Positions 54,065-64,000 of a stretch of DNA of 64,000 bases are shown here, in pieces; positions within the stretch are counted from its first letter, which is position 1, and each line of letters begins with the position of its first letter. A program made the translations under genes and the position numbers. The stretch covers positions 17,796,879-17,860,878 of the forward strand of contig OZ020622.1 of NCBI GenBank assembly GCA_963971575.1. Direction: 5' to 3'. The stretch is from Liopterus haemorrhoidalis. Lineage: Eukaryota; Arthropoda; Insecta; Coleoptera; Dytiscidae. The notes under the pieces are model-generated. The model saw only the letters and a program-made list of their open reading frames with translations, made no database searches and was not told the origin of the DNA.

Positions 54065-54260
54065 ATACCAAAAGCTTAAATATGAAGTTTCATATGAATC
54101 CTTTTAGCCAAATTTGTACACGGACCGACAGACAGACAGACAGACAGACAGACCGACAGACATCATGCTAAAAATAGCCGTGGAGATCCATCGAAATCTC
54201 GAAATGTGAAAATCGGTATGATCACAAAACCTCCCTTATATATGTTGGCGGTCGGTAAAA
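54065..54260 (-). mobile_element. repeat family B, copy 2 (fragment)
   Basis: Contains a (GACA)n tract at 54127-54165, then CATCATGCTAAAAATAG and ends TGTTGGCGGTCGGTAAAAA, matching the start of 34606-35288 inverted. The other end is lost. Confidence 0.75.
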
Positions 54261-54399
54261 AAGAACAAAACTGTCAGTGCTTCAAGAACTCGATATGTTA
54301 TATATAGTAACAGCTGAGGACCGAGTTTTGAACACCACACCAACACATTGTCAATAGAACAAATATTCCTACACTTATTAAATACCTACAAAACCCTGA

Positions 54400-54564
54400 A
54401 ATGTGTGAAAATTTCCACTTCACATCAATTTCTTTAAATTTTTGAATCTGGGGACATATTAATTTATTTCTCGTTAGTTATAATAACTAGGTTAGAGATA
54501 CATACTTTTCGAGATACGAATCGCGTTTAGGAATGAATTAAGTTCGTAAGACGAGGTACCAGTG
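54400..54564. mobile_element. Tigger-like 3' end fragment
   Basis: TTTTTGAATCTGGGGACA, then TTTTCGAGATACGAATCGCG and AAGTTCGTAAGACGAGGTAC match the 3' end of 45921-47967. Element G is inserted at its terminus. Confidence 0.65.
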
Positions 54565-54815
54565 GCGGTGAAAGGCAGGGACGACAGGGGCACAAACCCA
54601 GGGCGCTAGCTCTTAGGGTCGACAAAACTAACGCTTAAATAAACATATTCTAAGTTTTTATTAAGTTTTTCTATTGTTATTTAAATCAAAATTATAAATT
54701 TTCATTTCTATATCAATGTTGTACATATTAACCCTTTGCACTCCGTTGTCGCCGATAATGCAACATTTAAAATATGAACTTTAAATCCACAGTCCCTGCT
54801 ACGGAGCAATAATTA

Positions 54816-55223
54816 CAGTCTGTTCCAAACGGTTAGGTGGAACCAAATGGGAATTTCGTTCTTTTAAGTTGTCACGAGAAGGGACCTTGCTTGGGTTATT
54901 TCATTTTTCACGTTGGAATGTCAAAATTTAAAATTCCAACAAAGAAACCATGGAAACGAATGACATATGTCAAAATTAATTATTTTTTTTTACCTATTTT
55001 AATGACAAAAAAATAAATAAATGGGAAATTTGTATTAAGAATGACACAAAAAATCCAAATATAAAGAAAATGACATTTTAAAATGATATTAACCTTAACC
55101 AAAAAATGTTTATTGTAAGTATGATTTACAAAGATTAAACAAAACGGCCGAAAAGCACGATTTAAACGATGAAAGTAACTAGATTGCAAAATCTAGTTCC
55201 GCCTAACCGTTTGGAACAGACTT
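54816..55223. mobile_element. nested terminal-repeat element
   Basis: CAGTCTGTTCCAAACGGTTA on the left and CCTAACCGTTTGGAACAGACT on the right are inverse, with TTA beside each end. Copy 1 of element G lacks this block at the same place, which confirms it as an insertion. Confidence 0.78.
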
Positions 55224-55344
55224 TAGTATTCGATTAAAATGTTAAAATATTTAAATTGCAACCATTTAAATCAAAAGAGTATGTTTGAAATAAGATTGGG
55301 AGCACCTAAACTCCCCTCTTCGGTACGCCAGAACATATTCTAAA

Positions 55345-55976
55345 CTAGTGGCGAAGGGAAATCTCCGCTAGACTTGCCCTCCCAAAAAAAAAAAAAATTA
55401 ATTTAATTTTTTTTTTTTAATATTTAGATAAATCTTCAAAAATACATCAAATTATGTGCTATACAAATTTTTGTCCAAGACTTGGTTTACTAGTTACGAA
55501 TTAATTATCATAACCATGGAAACGTTACATATAAGTATGAAAAAATTGAGACTTGGAAATTTTTTTAATAATTTTACAAAAAAATTTCAAAATTTTTCGT
55601 TTTATCAAAAAAGTCTCAAATAAAAGTTATTAGTTATTGCATTTATAGTAACTTTTGTTCAATACATTTTTTCGAAATATTGTTCTGTTGCTAAATATTC
55701 AATAGGGTTCTTCCCATTTAATAGAAGAATTTTTTAGTACCAGAACGAATTCTCTAAGTTGAACCGTTCTTGAGTTATCGTGTATACACACAGACACATA
55801 GACATACACACAGACACACACACACACAGACACACACACATACGGACGGCACTTCGAAAATAGGTTTTTTGGAGTCCCTGGACCATGAAACGTGGTCATC
55901 AGTCAAAATCTCGACATCGAAAATTTTCGCGATTACAATACTGGCCCCTTATATATTAAGGTCGGGCAAGTAAAAA
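55345..55976 (-). mobile_element. repeat family A, copy 3
   Basis: Starts CTAGTGGCGAAGGGAAATC, holds an (ACAC/AGAC)n tract (55787-55845) and ends GGTCGGGCAAGTAAAAA. Shorter than copy 2 by a small internal loss near 55700. Confidence 0.78.
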
Positions 55977-56020
55977 GGGCGCAGTTTGGTGGGTTTACAC
56001 CGGGCGCCAAAAGAGCTAGC

Positions 56021-56512
56021 GCCGGCTCTGCTAGGTACCACTTTGAAAAAAACTGTTATAAATTACATAAATCATTACCCATCATTGCTCGAAGAATCTG
56101 CATAGCTGCTAGTGTCGTCACTTTCCGAAGCATATTCGTGTATCACTGAATTAACTCTTTCTATATTCGACATGTTCACAGAGTGATATACCAAGGCAGA
56201 CTAAAAGTTCTAGTTTAATAACTGAACACAGGTGTGCGTTATCCAACGCCACTGATAACAATAAACTACCTTTGATAAACATACACTTGAGATACGATAT
56301 TTGTCGTGGGACTTTCGACGTAAAAAATTTCACTGATAATGTAATTTTTTTATCAATAAATATATTATCAATAATTTATTATTGAATAACGAATTTTATT
56401 TGGTTTTGTTGATAACTGTTTTTCGATAAAAAGTTGTTTTATTGCTTTTTTATTTGCACAAAATTTTAAATTTGCATAAAAACGAAAAATCTTCGAAAAT
56501 ATTGGTGTAATA
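56021..56512. other. stretch with nothing recognised
   Basis: No gene or paired element ends. The start continues the Tigger terminus interrupted by element G (GGTACCACTTTGA). Confidence 0.4.
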
Positions 56513-57690
56513 TCGGGTTGATGCAAAAGTTCGTCCCGTTTTTTTTGACAAAACATTTTATTTATTAGGTGTACAAATGAATAATCCAAATTATTTTAAG
56601 CAGTTAAGAAATTAATTTTAGAATCAATTGATTTCTCATTTGAGATTATAGTGTTGACATATAGTTATTAAAAATGAGTGGTGGTATGCCTGAAATCCGA
56701 ACATAACCTTCAAAAGTATTCAGTTCAGTGCAGTTGCAAATGGCAACAGATAAGATGCATATCCAACACTGTATTCTTTACAAATTCCAATAAGAAAAAA
56801 ATGCTGCAAGAGCGTGCGAATCGATTTGTTCCTTTCTCGGCGAAGGTGTTGTATCGTACGATATGTGCGCATTTTGGTTTAAGCGGTTTAAAAGCAGTGA
56901 TTTCTGTCTGAACGACAAACAACGCCCTGGAGGCCCTCAAAAGTGCGACAACGATGATTTGGAGAAGCTGCTCGCTGAAAATTCGGCACAAACACCAAAA
57001 GAGCTTGCAGAAAAATTTGGAGTAACGCAGCAAACGATTTCCAAACGCCTCATGATGGGAAAGATCCAGAAAGAAGGAAAATAGGTTCCGCATGAACTCA
57101 ATGAAACCATGAAAAATCAACGAGTGACAGCGTGTCTTTCTCTTCTTAATAACCAGCGTCGAAAGCCTTGTGGAAAATCGTTACGGGCGATGAGAAATGG
57201 ATACTCTATGACAATCCGAAATGCAGAAAGTTATGGGTAAATCCCGGCGAATCATCCAAATCGGTCGCAAAATCCAATCGCTTCGGAAAGAAGGTTCTTC
57301 TCTGCATTTGATGGGATATCAAGGGCGTGCTTTATTATGAGTTGTTGGAACCGGGTGAAACAGTTACTGCGAACTGCTACCAACGTCAATCTGCTTGAGT
57401 CAAGAATTGGAATGAAAACGCCAGTATACTGGCCAAGGAGAACGTCCAGTGAAATTGTTGCATGACAACGCCAAGCCGGACATTGCTTCCAATACAAAAG
57501 ACACCATAATGAGTCTTGGCTGGGACGTCTTGCAGCACCAGGCGTATTCACCAGACATTGCTCCATCCGATTACCACTTGTTCCGATCAATACAACACAC
57601 CTTGTTCGATATGCACTTCCAATCAGTGGATGAAATCTGAAAATGGCTTGACGACTTTATCGTGCCCAAAGACGTAATATTTTTCCTGAA
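56513..57690 (+). pseudogene. mariner (DD34D) transposon, broken
   Basis: The left terminal repeat TCGGGTTGATGCAAAAGTTC follows a TA. Transposase remnants: CDNDDLEKLLAENSAQTPKE and LAEKFGVTQQTISKRLMMGK (helix-turn-helix), then RKALWKIVTGDEKWILYDNP (first Asp), KLLHDNAKPDIASNTKD (second Asp) and YSPDIAPSDYHLFRSIQHTL (third Asp). Stops and frameshifts occur near 57080, 57310, 57400 and 57640. The right end is lost at the junction with the next mariner. Confidence 0.85.
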
Positions 57691-58175
57691 TTACTGGACG
57701 GCCAGTTTTACAGCATTGTCGGAATTAAACTGTTTTCCTACTAAAAAGTTGTCCAAATTGCGGAAAACGTGGTAGTCTGTGGGGGCTAGGTCTGTTGAGT
57801 ATGGAGGATGATGAAGAAGTTCCAACTCCAATTCCTGTAGTTTTGCCACAGTCTTTTGTGCAGTGTGTGGTCTAGCGTTATCATGCAATAAGATAGGAGT
57901 CGATCTGTTGACCAATCTAGACTGTTTATCTTTAAGTTTTTGCATCATTTCGTACAGTTGGTTGCAGTATATTTCTGCTGATCGATGAGCCAGGTTTTTT
58001 TGTTTGTTTTTAAGTTACCTGTACGAAATTTGGCAAACCAATTTGATATTGTCTGCTACGTAGTAACACTAAAGCCAAATACACTATTAATGTTTCGTGC
58101 GATCTGCGATGCCGTAGTTCCACGTAAGAACTCATACTTCATAATAGTACGAATTTACGACCGTTCCATTTTCAA
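57691..58175 (-). pseudogene. mariner, internally deleted, minus strand
   Basis: The N-terminal part reads IRTIMKYEFLRGTTASQIA, NINSVFGFSVTT and QTISNWFAKFRTGN. It joins LKDKQSRLVNRSTPILLHDN then ARPHTAQKTVAKLQELELEL and YSTDLAPTDYHVFRNLD. The first catalytic Asp region is deleted, and SPD has become STD. A frameshift separates the two parts near 57950. Confidence 0.75.
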
Positions 58176-59138
58176 AAAAAAATACTTTTTAAAAAAAGTT
58201 TTTGATATTTTTTAGAGCACACAATGATTTCTTTAAACAGGCGAGATGTGTAGCTTTCAAACAAAAAAAAAAAACGGAACGGTAAAATATTAAGCCAATG
58301 CAAATAATAAGTTGTTCAATTTGGCAATATTAGTAACTACAAAATTTAATTCTTGACGACCTGATAAATTGATTATTATGACAAACTGACACAATCTGAC
58401 ACATCAAATTGTTAAGTTGGCAGTGATAAGTAACAAACAAAAGAAAGTGTTGAATGTCTCTCTGACATTAACACTTTAGAAAGAAGTTTTAGAAGTTTGA
58501 ATGACGTCAGACGTTTGAAGTGTAGTAAAAAGTATAATGAATAACATCCTTTAGGAAGGCCAATAAGGGACATGGGTTGTTGAATCACATTAGATAAGTA
58601 AGTATTCTCATATATTTTTCAGAAGTACAAAAAGAGCAATATTGCTCTACGCAGTTACGGTCCTGTTGTTTTTTAATTAGAAATTATTGTTTGAGCATAA
58701 TAAAGCTATTAAAGTAGTAATAAAACCTTAGTCCTATACTCTTAACTATCACAATTTTATCACTGCAGTATAATTTATTAACCATATTTATTTTTTAATA
58801 CAATATTTATTTATGTCGAGAGGTAATGGAGATTTTATGTAGCAACAATATCACAACAGGTTAGAAACAAGCGTTGCATTATTAATGCTGTGTTTGTAAA
58901 CAATATTATGAACTATTTTTAGATAATTATTAAATCGTTAGATGGTTTCTTCTAGAAATATTACAAGTTGCATATATTGTTCCTTTTTGGCGGCCTTTAG
59001 CATGAAGCCAATTTACTACGAAGCTTACATTTTAGCCTAACCTACCACATCCGACAATGTAACTTCGGTAAAGAATTAGCGCTGAACATCTACCACAACG
59101 TTGGTAGTAATTGCATCTATTTAATGGATTCTATTATA
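58176..59138. other. AT-rich stretch with nothing recognised
   Basis: No coding sequence or paired terminal repeats could be supported. Confidence 0.45.
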
Positions 59139-59736
59139 CCCTTTTCACACTAGGTCTTTAAGATCGGATGTTAAAGTGAATGTATCTTTAAACGCTAATG
59201 TGAAACCGTATGGCCTCGTTTAAATTCAAGCGATGTTTAAGACAGAGATCTGCGTCTTAAACTTCGTCCGCATTGCCAACTTAATTTCTACTATACAAAA
59301 ATACTCCTTGAATTTGTGCTGTCAACATTTTATATTATCATAAACAAGAATACTGTATTTATATCGACGTTATAAGAAGTTTATACTTATTGTTATAATA
59401 AAATTATTTATTTTAATAATGTGTTTAATAAAATACAGAGCTACAATAATTGAGATAAAATGTATCGACTTACATGTTAATACAGGTGTAATATATTCTT
59501 TATTGTAGTGTCTTTATTGTAGAATGAAATGAAATATCCTTATTTGTTTATAATAATTCAAAATGTGCGTCTGCGCAGACAGTCCAAACTGGTAATTTCA
59601 TGACGGTAACTTAAGGACAAAATTACTGTAGCTGATGACAGCACCAGAGATTTAAATATCAAGTGTGAAAGCATACCAATCTTAAACATCGGTGAACTTT
59701 AAGTTCACTCGTCTTAAAGATCTAGTGTGAAAAGGG
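59139..59736. mobile_element. TA-flanked element with 28-bp ends
   Basis: CCCTTTTCACACTAGGTCTT on the left and its inverse AAGATCTAGTGTGAAAAGGG on the right, with TATA at each side. The interior repeats TTTAAGA/TCTTAAA words and is non-coding. Confidence 0.8.
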
Positions 59737-59776
59737 TATAAAGAAGTAATATAATATTTACAGAATAATTAGTATA

Positions 59777-60103
59777 GAACATACCATATTAGTTTTGAAG
59801 ATCGCAATAAAATAATAAAAGTTAGGGAACTCATAAAATTACAATAGAAGTGATATAACTAGGCGTGTCAACCCATAGCCGTAGGGATTAGTTTTTCACA
59901 TTACGCATCTTACTTAAAGGATTAACAAAAACAAGTATACTTATTTATAGTTAGTAATTAAACGTATGTATGCGCCACTGATCGTTGACTATTTACAACG
60001 TGGTTGTAAACATGATCCCTAGTTCTTTTGTAGTATAACAATGTGATTATAGTTATACGGGATAATTTTTTTATGCCGATCTTCAAAGTAACATGGTATG
60101 TTC
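59777..60103. mobile_element. TA-flanked MITE with about 30-bp ends
   Basis: GAACATACCATATTAGTTTT then GAAGATCG on the left is inverted as CGATCTTCAAAGTAACATGG and TATGTTC on the right, with TA on each side. The 327-bp body is non-coding. Confidence 0.75.
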
Positions 60104-60185
60104 TATAAGACCAAAGGTATTCGAGGGTTGCCCAATAACTTTTCGGCATCACCTACGACTCTCGGCGTTGCTAATGGCTATAATG

Positions 60186-61058
60186 CGAGGTGTATAAATT
60201 AAATAAACCTAATGATTTATTTATTTATTTTTTTATTCGACTAGAATTACAATTCAATATTGTCTCCCTCAAAATAACTTCCTTGGAAAGCCATACAGCG
60301 CTGAAGACGGTTCTTCCAATCCTCATAGCAGTGCTGGAACTCGGATACTGGAATAGCTTTCAGCTGGTCGGTTACGGACGTTTAAATGTTTTCGAGTGTC
60401 CGAAAATGACGTCCCTTGCAATGACTTTTTCAAAATAGTCACAAGGACTCAAGTCAGGCGAATAAGGAGGCTGAGGAGCCACAGGAATGTTTTTACTGGC
60501 AAAAAATTCGTTTATTGAAATTGCTGTGTGACAAGGCGCATTTTTACTATCCCCAATTCATTGGTCAAAATCTGATGAACGGTAGTGTGGGTAAAATTCA
60601 ACTCTTCCCCGATCATTCTGACTGTCAACCGACGACCTGAAAGAACAAGATCCCGGATTCTGTCGACATCTTAATTAGTTCTTGAAAATGAATCATCTTC
60701 AATCAACTCTCTTCCTTCTGAAAATGCCTTAAACCATCAAAAAACCTGGGTCCTTGACAAAACACTGTCTCCGTAGGCCTGCTGAAGTTTTGCAAAAATG
60801 TCCGTTGCACTGTGCACAAGTCTGAAGCAAAACCTGATAGCACACCGCTGCTCGAAATGAATGTCACTCATTTTTAGTGTACTAGAAAAAACTGTTTCGC
60901 GAAGAAAATCCCTACGAACAACAAAATTAATCTAGCGAGTTCAAAATCGTACTGAAGGCGTATCACATGTTCACCTGACGCCCCTCCAAGTCCCGCGTCC
61001 CAAATGTTACCAGATCAAACGCTATGTTGCAGTCCGGTTACTTAATTTACACACCTCG
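60186..61058 (-). pseudogene. mariner, internally deleted, minus strand
   Basis: Terminal repeats CGAGGTGTATAAATTAAATA and, at the right end, the inverse of CGAGGTGTGTAAATTAAGTA. The transposase starts at MSDIHFEQRCAIRFCFRLVH (about 60870) and keeps the HTH half: ATDIFAKLQQAYGDSVLSRT and LTVRMIGEELNFTHTTVHQI then LTNELGI. It then passes to the region of IPVAPQPPYSPDLSPCDYFE, so about 150 residues, with the first two catalytic Asp, are deleted. The rest is frameshifted. Confidence 0.82.
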
Positions 61059-61365
61059 TATTTTGTTATTGAGTTGAATATTTGTTAATCGTATAAGTAA
61101 ACATAAGAAATAGCAAGTTATTTTATCAAATTGTTTGTTGTATACAAATGTTTAAACTTGATTAAAGTTCGTTCAAAATAACTATAAAATGACGTCATAC
61201 TTGGTTAATTTAGTTGCCAATGTTAGAATGTAATGTAACTAACTTGCAAGAATTACTCAATCGTTATATTTGGCTCCCAAAGTTAAAGTATTATATAATT
61301 ATTATGTATGTAGTAATTAAATTAAAATATTATGTATATAGTAACTAAAGTAATGCAATTAGTAC

Positions 61366-62311
61366 GTTGGAGTGCACAGTGTGGTAAGATGTTTTCTGGG
61401 TTTCTCGGATTTTTTCTCGGTAGCTGTTCATCAAGGTTCCTCCATAAGTCCCTACTTATTTAATTTAATAATGGACGTTCTTACAAGAGATCTAAAAGAA
61501 CCAGCCCCATGGGAAATGCTCTTCGCGGACGATATTGTCTTAGTGGGAAAAAGTAGAAGAATTATGCAGAGAAATTTTGAAAACTGGAGAAAGGCATTGG
61601 AGGAAAGGGGCCTTAAAATAAGTAAGAAGAAAACTGAATACATGTGGTTTGGAGGAGCCAAAAAATGTGGGGAAATGGAACTGCTGGGAAAAAATATGAA
61701 GCGAGTGAAGGATTTCAAATATCTTGGGTCATACATTTCAGAGGATGGAGGGTTGGATAGAGAAATCATCCACATAATTCAAGCGGGTTGGATGAACTGG
61801 AAAAAGGTTTCAGGTGTTGTGTGCGATAAAAGAATAAGTGCAAGGCTGAAGGGAGTGGTCTACAAGACAGTCGTGAGGCCAGCATTATTGTACGTGACGG
61901 AGACTTGGCCAGTTAAGAAATCGCAGGAAAAGAAGATGAACGTGGCTGAAAGGAGAATGCTGAGGTGGATGCTAGGACGAACAAGGAGAGATAAGATTAG
62001 AAATGAATACATTCGCAATCAACTGAAAGTAGGCGAATTATCTATGAAAATGCAAGAAAAGAGATTCAGGTGGTATGGCCATGTAATGAGGAGGGGGGAA
62101 AATCACATTGGGAGAAAAATTTTGGAAATGAAGGTAGAGGGTAAGAGGAAGGCAGGGCGCCCTAAACGGAGGTGGAACGAATGCCTCATGGCTGACTTCT
62201 CCAGCAAAGATTTACAGGGAGACGAATGGAAAGACAGAAATGAATGGAGAAGAATGATAAGGAACAGCGACCTCATATGACATGGGATAAGCTAGGGAAG
62301 AAGAAGAAAGA
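61366..62311 (+). mobile_element. 5'-truncated RTE-like LINE with 14-bp target duplication
   Basis: AATGCAATTAGTAC lies directly before (61352-61365) and after (62312-62325). The 3' end is an AAG-rich simple repeat. The element carries the last part of a reverse transcriptase. The perfect duplication and open frame suggest a recent insertion. Confidence 0.93.
61372..62280 (+). CDS. RTE-like reverse transcriptase, 3' fragment
   Basis: The 302-residue open frame holds VAVHQGSSISPYLFNLIMDV, the catalytic MLFADDIVLVGKS (FADD), KTEYMWFGG, FKYLGSYISEDGGLD, RPALLYVTETWPVKKSQEKK and RMLRWMLGRTRRDKIRNEYI, then GRPKRRWNECLMAD near the end. These are palm B-E motifs and the C-terminal region of RTE-clade (BovB-like) LINEs. 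The endonuclease and the first RT motifs are missing through 5' truncation, so it cannot be functional alone. The frame is uninterrupted to the stop at 62280. Confidence 0.9.
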   Translation: MHSVVRCFLGFSDFFSVAVHQGSSISPYLFNLIMDVLTRDLKEPAPWEMLFADDIVLVGKSRRIMQRNFENWRKALEERGLKISKKKTEYMWFGGAKKCGEMELLGKNMKRVKDFKYLGSYISEDGGLDREIIHIIQAGWMNWKKVSGVVCDKRISARLKGVVYKTVVRPALLYVTETWPVKKSQEKKMNVAERRMLRWMLGRTRRDKIRNEYIRNQLKVGELSMKMQEKRFRWYGHVMRRGENHIGRKILEMKVEGKRKAGRPKRRWNECLMADFSSKDLQGDEWKDRNEWRRMIRNSDLI

Positions 62312-62325
62312 AATGCAATTAGTAC

Positions 62326-63090
62326 TGACAGTAATATTCAAATATTCGTTATCCAAGTAAAACAAATTCGCATATTTGAGATTAAAATAATTAAAAATTT
62401 TAATTCAAATAATAAAATATTTGACTTTTTTATGGTTTTGTACGTATGACTACCAAAAAATGAACGAATGGTGAATAAAGTGTCTAATTACATTGAAGTA
62501 CCACTGGTTTTGAATATTCATACAGATTTTGTAGATATGTTCCTAGATAGGTACTAAAACTCTATCTCTTCAGACCTATCCTATATTATATTGACCAATT
62601 TTTTATATTATAAATTTTCAATATTTTCCATGTCAGTTGTTTTCATATTAAAAAAATGTCTCGTATCAAATAATATTTTATCTTTTTCCTCTTTGCTCTT
62701 TGTTTCTTTGTTTTATCGATTACTTTGCGTTATAATATTTTATATATTGCTATTCTAGCGGATATATGAAAGATTAATAGAGTTTTCTATGCCAAAACTG
62801 ACGGAAATAATCGAAGATATTGCATTTTATAACATTTTACAGTGATGGTTTTACCAATTTTTTTAAATTTCATTGGGGAGGGAAATTGAACGTGAAGGTA
62901 TACATTTCGTTGTATAACACTCGTGACCAAAAAAACAGCAACTATTACAAAAGTAATGCTGATGAAGACACTTGTTACTACTGCTATTGTACGGTTCAGA
63001 AAAACGGTTAATGAGCAATAACGATATTAAACACGTAGACTGTTCTGAAATATGGTATTAATGACGACTATTACGCATCCTAAAAACAGA
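62326..63090. other. AT-rich stretch with nothing recognised
   Basis: No coding sequence with recognisable motifs and no paired terminal repeats. Confidence 0.45.
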
Positions 63091-63371
63091 AATTCAGCTG
63101 TGGCTACCACAGAACCGACCGTCATCACAAAGTACTTGCATAAATACACTCTAGCAGCATAGTAGAAATAACTTGGCCTTATATTTTCTAACAGAGTTAT
63201 TATTTATCATGACCGTGGAAACGTTACATATAAGTATGAAAAAATAGAAAAAATTTCGAAAAATTTTTCAAAATTTTTCGTTTTATCAAAAAATTTCTCA
63301 AATAAAAGTTGTTAGTTATTGCTTTTATAGCAACTTTTGTTAAATAAATGTTTTCGAAATATTTTTCTGTT
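63091..63371 (-). mobile_element. repeat family B, copy 3 (3' half)
   Basis: AATTCAGCTGTGGCTACCAC, then AGAACCGACCGTCATCAC and body words TTTTCGTTTTATCAAAAAA and TTATTGCTTTTATAGCAAC match the 3' half of 34606-35288 inverted. The microsatellite half is missing. Confidence 0.75.
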
Positions 63372-64000
63372 GATGGAGAAATAGTTAACTGGTTGAATAT
63401 TTCCTGGATAAGATTTTTGAGAAATGCGCCGTATAAAATGTTTTATAAAACGTCAATATAAAAAGATTCACAATTTAAAACTCTTGATTTATCACCAAAG
63501 TGCGGTAGGCCATGTAATTTCGGAAAAATAATATTACCATCTTTATATGAAAAAACTAGGGCTATTACTAAAGAAAAATATAAATATATGATGGATTTTA
63601 TTTCTTTATATACCACCCATTCAACATGAATACTTTAAAAATCTTAAAAGTCTAAACTAACAAAACATAATTTGTATGTATACAACTTATAATTGAATAT
63701 TTTTTCATATTTTTTCAATTTTTATTCCTATAAAATTAAATTTTTGTTTTGTGTTTATTGATATTTTTCTAACAAAGAATAAAATTATATTAAAATAAAA
63801 TAAACAACAAATACAATTTTCATTTGTTTGCTACTATAATTCCATTTCATTAGGAGAAATCAACATTTTCAGCAAATCATTGCCTTTGACAGTGAGACCA
63901 GTCCATTAAGGTACACCAAAACCACGACTTTTTTCAAATAACGCCGATAACACTTATCGTATAATAAAATTACATGCCTTGAGAATACCAAAAATGTAAA
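63372..64000. other. AT-rich stretch to the window end
   Basis: No gene or paired element ends could be supported. Confidence 0.45.

Larger units (their letters stand above)
54565..56020. mobile_element. hAT-like element G, copy 2
   Basis: Starts CAGTGGCGGTGAAAGG and ends GCTAGCGCCGGCTCTG. The flanks CGAGGTAC and CTAGGTAC agree at 7 of 8 positions. Its body matches copy 1 (44660-48150) in the opposite orientation. Nested elements are at 54816-55223 and 55345-55976. Non-coding. Confidence 0.78.

Noticed and set aside
62820..63011. 63-residue open frame near the window end, considered as an upstream exon or small gene
   Set aside because: It is on the plus strand, has no motif, no supporting splice sites and a composition like its surroundings.

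Overview
The window is animal nuclear DNA, almost certainly from an arthropod and probably an insect. It is strongly AT-rich, its coding sequence is interrupted by GT-AG introns, and it is packed with mariner, rosa-like Tc1/mariner, hAT, PIF/Harbinger and pogo/Tigger elements and with insect-type non-LTR retrotransposon fragments. There is no operon, no CRISPR array, and no rRNA or tRNA gene that I can support. I cannot fix the order; a large-genome insect such as a beetle would fit, but that is a guess.

One host gene is supported. It lies on the minus strand, with exons running from 38719 down to 9400. Seven exons join in consistent splice phase and encode a GRAM-domain protein. The GRAM domain is split over exons 33003-33106 and 21759-21968. 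A Ser/Thr-rich linker, a C-terminal transmembrane helix and a soluble helical tail follow. No VASt sterol-binding domain fits between GRAM and the membrane segment, so it resembles the GRAMD2 type rather than GRAMD1/Aster. These families tether the endoplasmic reticulum to other membranes. The introns make up about 28 kb of the 29 kb and are mostly transposon.

From 1 to 9.4 kb, downstream of the gene, there are Harbinger-like and hAT MITEs, a foldback element, and a ZMYM1-type hAT transposon (6509-8885) split by another hAT MITE. From 9.5 to 38.5 kb the introns carry deleted hAT elements, a HARBI1-type fragment, a 593-bp foldback, and a near-intact DD41D (rosa-like) transposon inserted into an internally deleted mariner. 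They also carry a 1.8-kb TA-flanked element of unknown type, three LINE remnants and a pogo element inside a MITE. From 38.7 to 64 kb, beyond the last recognised exon, there are two broken copies of one mariner family, several internally deleted mariners, a deep nest at 44.66-48.15 kb, a Harbinger copy with two further layers inside it, and a 5'-truncated RTE-type LINE with a perfect 14-bp target duplication.

Many elements are defined by matching terminal inverted repeats plus target-site duplications (TSDs) read directly from the sequence, and several empty target sites can be inferred. I found no convincing new multi-gene system. The most interesting signals concern transposon evolution: one minisatellite core shared by different hAT MITEs, repeated in-mariner deletions that remove the same part of the transposase, a possible Helentron-like microsatellite family, and a long hairpin transcribed inside a host intron.
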